Assembly: GCF_000695095.2 (NCBI RefSeq)
Contig: NZ_CP011454.1
Location: forward strand, 1,054,001-1,118,000
Direction: 5' to 3'
Source: Gemmatimonas phototrophica
GTDB taxonomy: Bacteria > Gemmatimonadota > Gemmatimonadetes > Gemmatimonadales > Gemmatimonadaceae
Length of the DNA stretch: 64,000 nt
Under the pieces are notes generated by a model, which saw nothing but the letters and a program-made list of their open reading frames with translations, had not been told where the DNA came from and searched no databases. Below, in pieces: positions 1 to 11,294 of this stretch. The position numbers were made by a program, and so were the translations under genes. Within the stretch, counting starts at the first letter, position 1. Every line of letters begins with the position of its first letter.

Positions 1-1337
1 GCGTCGGTGCCGCGCCCCTCGGTGGCATTCGTCCCCTCAAAGAATACGGTGCCGGGATACAGGAGTTCGGCGTCGAGGCTCCGCAGGTTGGGCGACGGAT
101 TGACTCGCGGCAGACCGGTTTCGTCGAACCACAGGTCCCGCGTGTACTGCTGCATGGGAATGACGGTGATGTCTGCGTTGAGCGCCTTCGTGCCCACGAG
201 GTAGCGCATCAACTCACCAGGTGTGAGACCATAGCGAAGTGCGACCGCGTGCTGTCCGACCAGTGACCGGTAGGCGAGATCGAGGATGTTCCCCTCAACT
301 CGGTCCGCGCGAATGGGGTTGGGGCGGTCCAGAATGATGATGGGCTTGCCGGCACTCGCGGCGGTCAGGGCCAGCGTCCACTGGTACGTGTAGACACGGG
401 CCCCGACATCCTGGATGTCGTAGATCAGCACATCAATGTCTTTCAGCATGTCCGGCGTGGGGACCCGCACCGCACCGTACAGCGAGTGCACGGTGACGCC
501 TGTTCTGGCATCCACCCCGCTGCCGACCTTTTCACCGGCCTTGGCTTCTCCGCGGATGCCATGCTCAGGGCCATACAGTGCCGTGAGCTTGACGCCGGGG
601 GCGTTGAAGAGCAGGTCGACGGTGCTGGTGCCCTTCCGGTCGCGCCCCGAGTGATTGGTGAGCAAGCCGACACGCTTGCCCCTGATGAGATGCAGGGAAT
701 CGGCCAGCAGCACTTCGATGCCCGGGATGACGTTGCCACGCTTGGCCGTCGGTTGGCCGTCCGGGAGGTCGCGCGAAGCCCCCCACGGGGCGGGTGGCGG
801 AGGCACCGGCGTGCGGAGATCAAACTCCACACGAAAACGGCGGGAGGTCCCTTCACGCTCCAACTGATAGACGAAGGTGCTCGTGGTGACGTCCACCGTC
901 CACACGTTGGTGCGGGCGGCCGGAATCATGGCTTTGGTGAGGCTGTCAGCGGCAAAGGCCATGCGCGCCGCCGACCCACCGGGACGGGCCTCCCCGCCAT
1001 ACTGGGTCACGGCGTCCGCCGAGCCATCCTCGTGCCGATGATCGTGCTTGAGCCGCACGCCGTCGGCCGTGCGAGTGAACACCCACGTCCGGGAACGATT
1101 GTCGCCGACATGAAAGGGGACGCGAACCGTATCGCCGCACTCCCGTACGTGCATCACCAGGCGTTGTCCCAGCATGGCACTGTCGGTTGGCTGGGGGTTG
1201 ATCAGCCGGCCTTCGAAGGCCTGGCCGCAGCGGGCCCGCAGCGCCTGCAGGAAGTCGTCGGCCGGGTCGCGGGGGCGGGCGGGTACGACGGCGGCCAGGG
1301 TCAGCAAACCGACCAGCAGGGGCAGGGGGATCGGCAT
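1..1337 (-). CDS. Secreted exo-beta-N-acetylmuramidase-like protein (NamZ/DUF1343) with an extra N-terminal domain; 3' end outside window
   Basis: The minus-strand frame is open from an ATG at 1337 to the left edge, giving 445 codons with no stop. Residues 1-20 form a hydrophobic signal peptide. Residues about 25-185 resemble a stand-alone family of secreted proteins of unknown function (from memory), with a HVGDNRSRTW motif near residue 75 and a KHDHRHEDGS stretch after it. A proline-rich linker (PVPPPPAP) follows. From about residue 210 the protein is DUF1343: GLLTNHSGR, DIQDVGARVYTY near residue 308 and LDRPNPI near 337. DUF1343 includes NamZ, which removes terminal MurNAc from peptidoglycan fragments. 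The C-terminus and any partner genes lie to the left of the window. The DUF1343 part is confident; the role of the N-terminal domain is unknown. Confidence 0.85.
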   Translation of the reverse strand, partial: MPIPLPLLVGLLTLAAVVPARPRDPADDFLQALRARCGQAFEGRLINPQPTDSAMLGQRLVMHVRECGDTVRVPFHVGDNRSRTWVFTRTADGVRLKHDHRHEDGSADAVTQYGGEARPGGSAARMAFAADSLTKAMIPAARTNVWTVDVTTSTFVYQLEREGTSRRFRVEFDLRTPVPPPPAPWGASRDLPDGQPTAKRGNVIPGIEVLLADSLHLIRGKRVGLLTNHSGRDRKGTSTVDLLFNAPGVKLTALYGPEHGIRGEAKAGEKVGSGVDARTGVTVHSLYGAVRVPTPDMLKDIDVLIYDIQDVGARVYTYQWTLALTAASAGKPIIILDRPNPIRADRVEGNILDLAYRSLVGQHAVALRYGLTPGELMRYLVGTKALNADITVIPMQQYTRDLWFDETGLPRVNPSPNLRSLDAELLYPGTVFFEGTNATEGRGTD

Positions 1338-1381
1338 GGCGGTGTGGCGGGGCAGAGGAATTGAGGGGAATCTGAAATGAA

Positions 1382-1454
1382 AACCCGGAACCCCAAACTC
1401 CAACCCACAACCCGGAACTGATCAGTTTCGGGTTGTGGGTGAGGGTTACGGGTT
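1382..1454. repeat. Intergenic hairpin, CTGATCAG-core family, copy 1
   Basis: A perfect 12-bp stem (1403-1414 with 1429-1440) encloses a 14-nt loop containing the palindrome CTGATCAG. Outer AACCCGGAACCCC and GAGGGTTACGGGTT arms extend the structure. It lies between namZ and the tRNA terminator. Related elements occur at 3430 and 31729. Confidence 0.7.
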
Positions 1455-1458
1455 CGAG

Positions 1459-1499
1459 CAAAAAACAAAAACCCGCCAACGATGTAAATCGTTGACGGG
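1459..1499 (-). terminator. Rho-independent terminator of the tRNA cluster
   Basis: A 12-bp stem with one mismatch (1472-1483 with 1488-1499) and a 4-nt loop is followed, in the minus direction, by a T-rich tract (TTTTTGTTTTTTG). It lies 17 bases beyond the 3' end of tRNA-Pro. Confidence 0.85.
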
Positions 1500-1515
1500 C
1501 CTCTATTTATCTCAG

Positions 1516-1589
1516 TCGGGGCGACAGGATTCGAACCTGCGACCTCGTGCTCCCGAAGCACGCGCTCTACCGGGCTAAGCTACGCCCCG
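1516..1589 (-). tRNA. tRNA-Pro (anticodon CGG)
   Basis: A cloverleaf on the minus strand has the 7-bp acceptor CGGGGCG/CGCCCCG, anticodon loop CTTCGGGAG and T-loop GGTTCGAATCC. The 3' CCA is not encoded. It is the last gene of the tRNA cluster. Confidence 0.95.
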
Positions 1590-1642
1590 TTGACTGTCCA
1601 ACACCCATGATCCGGATGACGTGCCCCCATTCGGATCTCAAA

Positions 1643-1718
1643 ATGCGCCTGGAAGGACTCGAACCTCCAACCTTCTGATCCGTAGTCAGATGCTCTATCC
1701 AATTGAGCTACAGGCGCA
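1643..1718 (-). tRNA. tRNA-Arg (anticodon ACG)
   Basis: Minus-strand cloverleaf with acceptor TGCGCCT/AGGCGCA. The anticodon stem TCTGA/TCAGA encloses the loop CTACGGA, giving anticodon ACG (read as ICG). CCA is not encoded. The apparent discriminator base is T, which is unusual for tRNA-Arg. Confidence 0.94.
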
Positions 1719-1854
1719 ACGGATCGTGTATCACCTACTGCCAGCGTGTCCCACTCCCCTTGCCACGAGGGCAAGGGACCAGCAACCTAGTGAGTCTTTT
1801 CGGCCGTCGCTACTGCTCCGTCCGCTGATTTTCACCCGGGTACCACACCTACGA

Positions 1855-1928
1855 TGGGTCGTACAAGACTCGAACTTGTGACCTCCACGATGTCAACGTG
1901 GCGCTCTAACCAACTGAGCTAACGACCC
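1855..1928 (-). tRNA. tRNA-Val (anticodon GAC)
   Basis: Minus-strand cloverleaf with acceptor GGGTCGT/ACGACCC, anticodon loop TTGACAT between CCACG/CGTGG stems, and T-loop GTTCGAGTC. CCA is not encoded. Confidence 0.95.
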
Positions 1929-1946
1929 TCGACATCGGCCCTACAG

Positions 1947-2019
1947 AGCGGGAAACGGGACTCGAACCCGCGACCCCAACCTTGGCAAGGTTGTGCTCTA
2001 CCAACTGAGCTATTCCCGC
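1947..2019 (-). tRNA. tRNA-Gly (anticodon GCC)
   Basis: Minus-strand cloverleaf with acceptor GCGGGAA/TTCCCGC, anticodon stem-loop AACCT-TGCCA-AGGTT and discriminator T, as usual for tRNA-Gly. CCA is not encoded. Confidence 0.95.
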
Positions 2020-2106
2020 GTTTCACCCCTCCAGCCCAAACCGGAGGGAACCGCCGACCCGCTTTTGGTCTTGGTGAAAGTACACCAGACCGAACCGATC
2101 GGGGTA

Positions 2107-2179
<73 letters not shown>

Positions 2180-2232
2180 GGCACCCCTTACCTCCCCGCA
2201 CCACAAACCATGACCAGCGTCCGTGCCCGCAG

Positions 2233-2260
2233 GGTATCAGGAACCGCGCAGTCTAGTCAG
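2233..2260 (-). promoter_or_regulatory. Possible promoter of the tRNA cluster
   Basis: On the minus strand CTGACT (2260-2255) and GATACC (2238-2233) are separated by 16 bp. A GC-rich stretch follows, as is common downstream of stable-RNA promoters. The -10 match is weak. The rest of the 327-base gap between tRNA-Ala and the sigma factor (2180-2506) shows nothing else clear apart from the palindrome at 2471. Confidence 0.3.
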
Positions 2261-2470
2261 GTGTATGTCCGGCGTCAAGCAGACTCGCAGAACTCGCACT
2301 GGCGAATAGCTCGCGGTGGCGTATCTTGCATGGCTCCCCCCAGTTCGCTGATGAACCTGCCGATACTCGGCAGGGCCAGCACAACCGGTGCGGGATCCGG
2401 GGTGAGTGCCGGCGCCGATGGCTGGCAAGCCGACCCCCCGTTTCGCAGCTCTTTTTTCGTCTCCTCTGCA

Positions 2471-2488
2471 GGGATGATGTCTCATCCC
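2471..2488. promoter_or_regulatory. Perfect palindrome just upstream of the sigma factor gene
   Basis: GGGATGA (2471-2477) and TCATCCC (2482-2488) are exact inverted repeats around TGTC. A GAGG sequence that could be the Shine-Dalgarno follows at 2490, and the start codon is at 2507. It could be an operator or a 5'-UTR hairpin next to the ribosome binding site. Confidence 0.4.
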
Positions 2489-2506
2489 GAGGTTGCATAG
2501 CACACC

Positions 2507-3394
2507 ATGACTGAAGTCAAGCGGAAGCGCCGTCGCGCGGCCCCCGCGGGCATCGCGCCCAGCGAACCGGAACGCGACATCCTCGACCAGTACCTCTACG
2601 AAGTCTCGACCTATCCGCTGCTCAAGGCCGCGGAAGAAATCGAGCTCGCCAAGAAGATCCGTGCTGGTGACCAGGATGCGCTCCAGGAACTGGTGAAGCG
2701 CAACCTTCGCTTCGTCATTTCCGTCGCCAAGAAGTACCAGAACCGCGGCCTGCCGCTCATCGACCTGATTGGCGAAGGCAACGTGGGGCTGCTCACCGCG
2801 GCGCGGAAGTTCGATCCTGACCAGGGCGTCAAGTTCATCTCGTACGCCGTGTGGTGGATCCGTCAGGCCATTCTGTCGTCGCTGGCGCGCCAGGGACGCA
2901 CGGTTCGCGTGCCGCTCAACCGCACCGCCGACCTCTCGCGTATCATCAAGGCCTCGGAAATCCTGCGCCAGAAGCTGCGCCGTGAGCCGTCGCCCGAAGA
3001 GCTCGCGCAGGTCACCGGCCTGTCCGTAGACGTCGTGCAGTCGCTCGCCGCCCTCAACACCGGCGACGTGCGCCTCGATGCGCCGATGGATCCCGATGGC
3101 GATCGCTCGCTCATCGAACGGTTCGTGGCCGACGAAATGCCCGACACCGAAGAGGAAGCCATGAACCGCTTCCTCACCGACGAAATCGAGCAGGCGCTCT
3201 CCACGCTTCCCCCGCGTGACGCCAAGGTGCTCCGCCTCTACTTCGGCCTCGAAGGCGGACGCGAGCACACCCTCGAGGAAATCGGCTCCATGCTGGGCGT
3301 GACCCGCGAGCGTGTGCGCCAGCTTCGCGACCGGGCGCTCAAGCGCCTCCGCGAAGGCGATGTCGGACGCGCGCTGAGCAGCTTCGCGGCGTAA
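2507..3394 (+). CDS. rpoD: Primary-type sigma-70 factor (RpoD-like, short form)
   Basis: This 295-residue sigma-70 family protein would direct RNA polymerase core to promoters. After a basic N-terminus it has region 1.2 (residues 23-55), region 2 (about 61-125, with NLRFVISVAKKYQNRG, DLIGEGNVGL and the FDPDQGVKFISYAVWWIRQA helix), region 3 (about 135-200), and region 4.2 with the helix-turn-helix LEEIGSMLGVTRERVRQL (about 256-275). The acidic region 1.1 and the non-conserved insert of proteobacterial RpoD are absent, as in the short primary sigma factors of Bacteroidetes and relatives. Primary function is inferred from the near-consensus region 2; a second-group paralogue is possible. It is transcribed alone and ends at a strong terminator. 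Confidence 0.93.
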   Translation: MTEVKRKRRRAAPAGIAPSEPERDILDQYLYEVSTYPLLKAAEEIELAKKIRAGDQDALQELVKRNLRFVISVAKKYQNRGLPLIDLIGEGNVGLLTAARKFDPDQGVKFISYAVWWIRQAILSSLARQGRTVRVPLNRTADLSRIIKASEILRQKLRREPSPEELAQVTGLSVDVVQSLAALNTGDVRLDAPMDPDGDRSLIERFVADEMPDTEEEAMNRFLTDEIEQALSTLPPRDAKVLRLYFGLEGGREHTLEEIGSMLGVTRERVRQLRDRALKRLREGDVGRALSSFAA

Positions 3395-3429
3395 GCAGCA
3401 CCGGCCGCGACACCGCGGCCACGCACAAC

Positions 3430-3495
3430 GCGAAACCCGAACTCAAAACCCGGAACCGATCAGTTCCGGGCCCTGAGTTCGGGTTTTGCGTTTTT
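3430..3495 (+). terminator. Terminator of the sigma factor gene; CTGATCAG-core hairpin family, copy 2
   Basis: A long stem pairs GCGAAACCCGAACTCA with TGAGTTCGGGTTTTGC. It encloses a second stem, CCCGGAAC/GTTCCGGG, around CGATCA. TTTTGCGTTTTT follows the stem. The core resembles the hairpins at 1382 and 31729. Confidence 0.85.
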
Positions 3496-3546
3496 GGGGG
3501 TCGCGAACTAGCCACAATCGCCCGAAGCCGTCATATTTGTGATCCG

Positions 3547-4350
3547 ATGATCGAATTCAAGAACGTCCACAAGGCATTCGGCCCCAAAAAGGTCCTCCGC
3601 GGCTTCTCCCTCACGGTCAACGAGGGAGAAACCATGGTGATCATCGGCTATTCGGGAACCGGCAAGTCCGTCGCCATCAAACACATCGTCGGCCTGCTCG
3701 AGCCCGACGAAGGCGAAGTGTGGGTGGACGGGCTCCGGGTCGATCAACTCTCGCGCAAGGACCTCTACGCGCTGCGCGGCAACATCGGCTACGTCTTTCA
3801 GTTTGCCGCGCTGTTCGACTCCATGACCATTGGCGAAAACGTGGCCATGGGGCTGCGCAAGCAGGGAGAACTCACCGAACAGGAAATCGGGACTCGCGTT
3901 ACCGAAGCCTTGAATCTGGTGGACCTCCCCGACGTGCAGAACCGCATGCCCTCCGAACTCTCGGGGGGGATGCGCAAGCGCGTCGGCATCGCGCGCGCCA
4001 TTGCGCTGCGCCCCAAGTACATCCTGTACGACGAACCCACCACCGGCCTCGATCCGGTCACCTCGGCCACCATCGATCAACTCATGGTGCGCATGCGTGA
4101 ACAGTTGGGCGTCACCGGCATTGTCATTACCCACGATATGCGCAGCGCGTATACCGTGGGCACACGCATTGCCATGTTGTACGAGGGACAGGTGCATGCT
4201 GTCGGCACGGTGGACGAAATCCAGCACAGCAAGGATCCGCTCGTGCGGCAGTTCGTGGAAGGGCGTCCTACCATTGACGATGAGTCGGTCCTCGTGGCCG
4301 GGTTGCCGGGCAGCTTGCCGCCCGATGTGGCGACCACGCCCCATCGCTGA
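3547..4350 (+). CDS. mlaF: ABC transporter ATP-binding protein, MlaF/Ttg2A type
   Basis: This 267-residue ABC ATPase probably energises phospholipid transport between inner and outer membranes with an MlaE-type permease. Walker A is GYSGTGKS (34-41), the Q-loop region is FQFAALF (85-90), the signature LSGG runs 138-141 in the context LSGGMRKRVGIAR typical of MlaF, Walker B is YILYDE with EPTTGLDP after it, and the H-loop histidine is H196. No mlaE permease or mlaD MCE gene is next to it: upstream is the sigma factor and downstream a Nudix hydrolase whose ATG overlaps this stop codon. Its membrane partners must be encoded elsewhere. Confidence 0.88.
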   Translation: MIEFKNVHKAFGPKKVLRGFSLTVNEGETMVIIGYSGTGKSVAIKHIVGLLEPDEGEVWVDGLRVDQLSRKDLYALRGNIGYVFQFAALFDSMTIGENVAMGLRKQGELTEQEIGTRVTEALNLVDLPDVQNRMPSELSGGMRKRVGIARAIALRPKYILYDEPTTGLDPVTSATIDQLMVRMREQLGVTGIVITHDMRSAYTVGTRIAMLYEGQVHAVGTVDEIQHSKDPLVRQFVEGRPTIDDESVLVAGLPGSLPPDVATTPHR

Positions 4351-4913
4351 TGATGCCCATGCCCTCCCGCGACCCGCACAAGCGCCCACGCGCCAAGCTG
4401 GAGACCTCGGCTGGGGGCGTCGTGTATCGGTTGCAGGACGGCGAACCGCTGTTTCTGCTCATTCGCGACAGCTACAAGAACTGGGGGTTTCCCAAGGGAC
4501 ACCTCGAGACCGACGAAGCGCCGGACGCGGCGGCCGTGCGTGAAGTCCGTGAGGAAACCGGACTGCACAACGTGATGCTCGACGGGGAGATCGACACCAT
4601 CGACTGGTTCTTTCGCTTTCGCGGAAAGCTGGTACACAAGGTGTGTCACTTCTTCCTCATGCGCACCGAAGCCGAAGACACCATTCCGCAGCGCGCCGAA
4701 GGGATTACCGCCTGCAAGTGGGCCTCGTTCAGCGAAGCCCTCGAGATGGTGTCGTACGCCAACGCGCGGGACGTGCTGCTGCGCGCCAACGCCATGGTGC
4801 AGGGCGTTGATGTGAATCTCGATCCGGCCGAAGCGCCGCGTCGCGCCACCCCGCCCGCGTCCATGCAGGCGCTGGCGCCTGTAGTGCCGTCGGCTCCGCG
4901 TTCCGCGTCCTGA
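4350..4913 (+). CDS. Nudix hydrolase
   Basis: This 187-residue protein carries a complete Nudix box at residues 50-72 (G followed by HLETDE, then REVREETGL), matching GX5EX7REUXEEXGU. The family cleaves nucleoside diphosphates linked to another group. The preceding sequence (WGFPKGHLETDE) resembles bacterial Ap4A/ADP-ribose-type hydrolases, but the substrate cannot be read from sequence. The Ala/Pro-rich C-terminal 35 residues lie outside the fold. The ATG at 4350 overlaps the mlaF stop by one base, so the two genes are translationally coupled. Confidence 0.88.
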   Translation: MMPMPSRDPHKRPRAKLETSAGGVVYRLQDGEPLFLLIRDSYKNWGFPKGHLETDEAPDAAAVREVREETGLHNVMLDGEIDTIDWFFRFRGKLVHKVCHFFLMRTEAEDTIPQRAEGITACKWASFSEALEMVSYANARDVLLRANAMVQGVDVNLDPAEAPRRATPPASMQALAPVVPSAPRSAS

Positions 4914-4924
4914 GTTCGCGCGAC

Positions 4925-5770
4925 ATGTCCCCTGCCACCAAAGCGTCGGAATCGACGGCGGCCATGCTGTGCGTGGTGGCGCTGCTCAAGCGTGATCGGG
5001 CCCGGCACATGGTACGCGCCGCTTTTCCGCGCCGCCGCGCGCATGTGGTGGCCGCCAAGACCGCCGCTGAGGTAGAGGCGCACTTGGTCAAGGAGTTGGT
5101 GGACGCCGTGATCATTGACGCCGGCGCGGGGGACGACGCGCACCGCTTGTTGTCGCGCGCCGACGAGTTCTCGAGTGTGCCGTTCCTGCTCATCACCACG
5201 CTGCTGCCGGCCGATGCCCCGCTGGTGGCCAGAGCCGCCGAATCCGGCGTCTGCGACCTGCTGGTGGAAGGCGTGGACGATGCCGCGGCGCGCGAGCTGG
5301 TGTCCCGCCGAGCCTTTTCGGCCCGCTTCGAGCGGGCCCTCAGTACGCCCCCGGCCACGCTGCACCTCGAAACCCCCCTCCAGATTGCCGTCTGGCAGAG
5401 CGTGGTCAAGCGCGCCGGTCGCCCCGTGCGCACCGACCAGCTGGCCAAGGAACTGAGCGTGTCCCGCGAGCACCTCTCGCGCAGTTTTGCCGTGGGGCAG
5501 GCGCCTACCCTCAAGAAGGTCATCGACCTGGTGCGGGTGCTGGCGGCCGCCGAGCTCTCCAAGAACTCCGGCTATGACGTGCGCGACGTCGCCGAGGTGC
5601 TGGGCTTTGCCAGCTCGTCCCATCTCTCCAGTACCACCCAGCGGCTCGTGGGGGCCAAGGCCTCCAGTCTCAGCCGGCTCCGGGCTATGGATCTCCTGGA
5701 ACGGTTCAGCCGTTTCGCCGCCATGCCAGACGGAGAGGAAGAGCGGGTTGCCCCAGCTCCGTCCTTGTGA
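4925..5770 (+). CDS. AraC-family regulator with receiver-like N-terminal domain
   Basis: The 281-residue protein has an N-terminal alpha/beta domain (about 13-130) resembling a response-regulator receiver: an aspartate in DAVIIDAG sits where the phosphoacceptor would be and LLITT marks the next strand. The usual lysine of the KP motif is replaced (CDLLVEG), so it may not be phosphorylated. Residues about 165-265 form an AraC-type double helix-turn-helix (AKELSVSREHLSRSF, then VRDVAEVLGFASSSHLS). It is 11 bases after the Nudix gene on the same strand and its stop lies inside a palindrome ahead of atpA. Control of the ATP synthase genes is possible but only inferred. Confidence 0.8.
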   Translation: MSPATKASESTAAMLCVVALLKRDRARHMVRAAFPRRRAHVVAAKTAAEVEAHLVKELVDAVIIDAGAGDDAHRLLSRADEFSSVPFLLITTLLPADAPLVARAAESGVCDLLVEGVDDAAARELVSRRAFSARFERALSTPPATLHLETPLQIAVWQSVVKRAGRPVRTDQLAKELSVSREHLSRSFAVGQAPTLKKVIDLVRVLAAAELSKNSGYDVRDVAEVLGFASSSHLSSTTQRLVGAKASSLSRLRAMDLLERFSRFAAMPDGEEERVAPAPSL

Positions 5771-5783
5771 TAATTTTCACAAG
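5764..5783. promoter_or_regulatory. CRP/FNR-type palindrome upstream of atpA
   Basis: TGTGA (5766-5770) and TCACA (5777-5781), six bases apart, match the CRP consensus half-sites exactly; with flanks the arms are 7 bp (CTTGTGA/TCACAAG). The TGTGATAAT inside could also serve as an extended -10 element. The site overlaps the upstream regulator's stop codon and lies 44 bases before the atpA ATG. Confidence 0.5.
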
Positions 5784-5826
5784 CTGTTCCCGAATCGTAT
5801 CCAACGCTTAAAAAACGCCTCGTAAC

Positions 5827-7398
<1,572 letters not shown>

Positions 7399-7409
7399 GT
7401 CGCTGAGCC

Positions 7410-9739
<2,330 letters not shown>

Positions 9740-9742
9740 GAC

Positions 9743-10003
9743 GTGAGCGATTCCCTCAAAGTGTCGGTGATCTCGCCCGAGCGCGTGCTGTTCGAAGGCA
9801 CGGCTCGGGGGGTGATTGCCCCGGCGTTTGACGGCGAGCTGGGCATTCTGCCCATGCACGCGCCGCTCATGACGTTGCTGGGGCGCGGCACGCTCCGCGT
9901 GGACACGGTGGACGGTGAGAAGCGGTTTGCCGTAGACGGTGGATTTTTGCAGGTGGTGGATGACGCCGTGCGCGTCGTCACGGAACAGGCGAGCGCCGCG
10001 TAA
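9743..10003 (+). CDS. atpC: F1F0 ATP synthase subunit epsilon, short form
   Basis: This 86-residue protein starts at a GTG four bases after the atpD stop. It corresponds to the N-terminal beta-sandwich of epsilon (LKVSVISPERVLFEG, then GELGILPMHAPLMTLL and the glycine-rich end of the sandwich). The C-terminal two-helix domain, which inhibits ATP hydrolysis in E. coli (total about 139 residues), is missing. The sandwich alone can join gamma to the c-ring; epsilon-mediated inhibition would be lacking. Short epsilons are known in Bacteroidetes/Chlorobi-type bacteria. Confidence 0.93.
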   Translation: MSDSLKVSVISPERVLFEGTARGVIAPAFDGELGILPMHAPLMTLLGRGTLRVDTVDGEKRFAVDGGFLQVVDDAVRVVTEQASAA

Positions 10004-10084
10004 CGCGCTCGGGTGGGGCGAGTGTGTAGTTGGTAGTTCAGCTCCTGTAGTTAGTGTGCCGCGCCCACTGGGCGTGAGTGTCGC

Positions 10085-10127
10085 CGCGGGGCTCGTCGTG
10101 CAGAGCGGTGCCCGACGAGCCACCGCG
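10085..10127. other. Inverted repeat after the atp genes (possible terminator)
   Basis: CGCGGGGCTCGTCG pairs with CGACGAGCCACCGCG with one bulge across a 14-base loop. No T-run follows, so intrinsic termination is uncertain. A smaller GGGGCG/CGCCCC hairpin lies near 10149. Nothing else was recognised between 10004 and 10286. Confidence 0.4.
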
Positions 10128-10286
10128 ACGACCGGACAATGAATGCGGGGCGAACGCCCCCCAATGGGACCACGAGGCAACGATCGCGTTGCGTGGGCCG
10201 TAGGAGAGGCAGGAAACGCTCCCACCTTTGCGTTTCGTGCACGGTGCAGGTCGCAGCGTGTCTGCTCGCGTCTTTCCACGCTCCCC

Positions 10287-11294
10287 ATGGCTCTCCGCGT
10301 TGCCGTTCTCGGCCAGCTTCCCGAAACGCTGCTTGCCCAGCTGTCGGAACTGGCTCTTTCCCTCGATCTGACAATCCTGCCGCAGGCGACCACGGTGCCT
10401 GGTGCTCAGCAGGCGTTGTCGGCCCCCGTCCCGGACATCGCCGTGGTGGGGAGCTCGTTCACTGACGGGTCGGCGTACGCGTTTCTGCGCGCCCTGCCCC
10501 CGGGAGACCGCCCGGTGGGGCTGGTCTGCGTGGGGAGCCGCGACGAGGAAGCCGTGGTGGCGTTTGAGTTACAGGCCACCGACTTTGTGCTCTTGCCCGC
10601 TCCCTCGGCGCGTTTGCTGGAGGCGGTCAGTCGGGCTCGGCAGCAGGTGTTGCAATTGGCGCTCCTGCGCACGGCCGACGAACTCCAGCGGCTGCTCAGC
10701 GAAGCCGGGGCGGCTGGTGGTGTTGATCTTTCGGCGTTGTTCAGCGCGCGGACCGGACACGGGCAGGTGCTCGCCCCGGATGGCCTTGGTGCTAACGGGG
10801 AAGGGGCGCGCCGGCGTCGGGCGGTTGGTGGAACGGCCACCGGCACCCTCATCGCGTCGTCACCCTGGCGGGCTCCGTCCCGTGTGACCGCAGACCGGAG
10901 TGGGCGGGCTCGTGATGGCGCCGATGAAGCGATCCTCGACCTGACGCAGGAAGATGGTGGGCGCGCCGGGAGTGAGGCGCGGCCATTGCGCGTCCTCGTC
11001 CGCGAAGGGCGTCGGACGCGCTTCGTGCCGCTGGCTGAGGTGGACTGGTTCGAGGCCGATGGCAATTACATCCGCGTGCATACCGCCGGCGAGAAATTCC
11101 GTACCCGCGGTACCATTACGGCCATCGAGTCGGCCCTCGACCCGCGCCAGTTCGTGCGTATCCACCGGCGAATTGTGGTGAATATGGATCGGGTCCGCGA
11201 AATGACCCCGTTGCCCGGCGGCGATGGGCTGCTGGTGTTGGGCGATGGCGCCACGCTGCGCCTCTCGCGGACGTACCGGTCCCGGGTGCGGTAA
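10287..11294 (+). CDS. LytTR-family DNA-binding regulator with degenerate receiver domain
   Basis: The 335-residue protein ends in a LytTR domain (about 235-335: FVPLAEVDWFEADGNYI, then FVRIHRRIVVNMDRV, the standard LytTR core). The N-terminal ~115 residues look receiver-like in layout, but the phosphoacceptor aspartate and switch lysine are not conserved (DIAVVGSSF and DFVLLPAPS), so phospho-signalling is doubtful. A disordered Gly/Arg/Ala-rich linker joins the halves. The frame is open upstream to 10143; the ATG at 10287 is preferred because the domain begins there (MALRVAVLG). No histidine kinase is adjacent. It sits downstream of the atp genes, mirroring the receiver-like regulator upstream of them. 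Confidence 0.82.
   Translation: MALRVAVLGQLPETLLAQLSELALSLDLTILPQATTVPGAQQALSAPVPDIAVVGSSFTDGSAYAFLRALPPGDRPVGLVCVGSRDEEAVVAFELQATDFVLLPAPSARLLEAVSRARQQVLQLALLRTADELQRLLSEAGAAGGVDLSALFSARTGHGQVLAPDGLGANGEGARRRRAVGGTATGTLIASSPWRAPSRVTADRSGRARDGADEAILDLTQEDGGRAGSEARPLRVLVREGRRTRFVPLAEVDWFEADGNYIRVHTAGEKFRTRGTITAIESALDPRQFVRIHRRIVVNMDRVREMTPLPGGDGLLVLGDGATLRLSRTYRSRVR

Noticed and set aside
10085-10127. A firm terminator call for the atp operon
   Set aside because: The stem is good but no T-run follows, so it is reported only as an inverted repeat.
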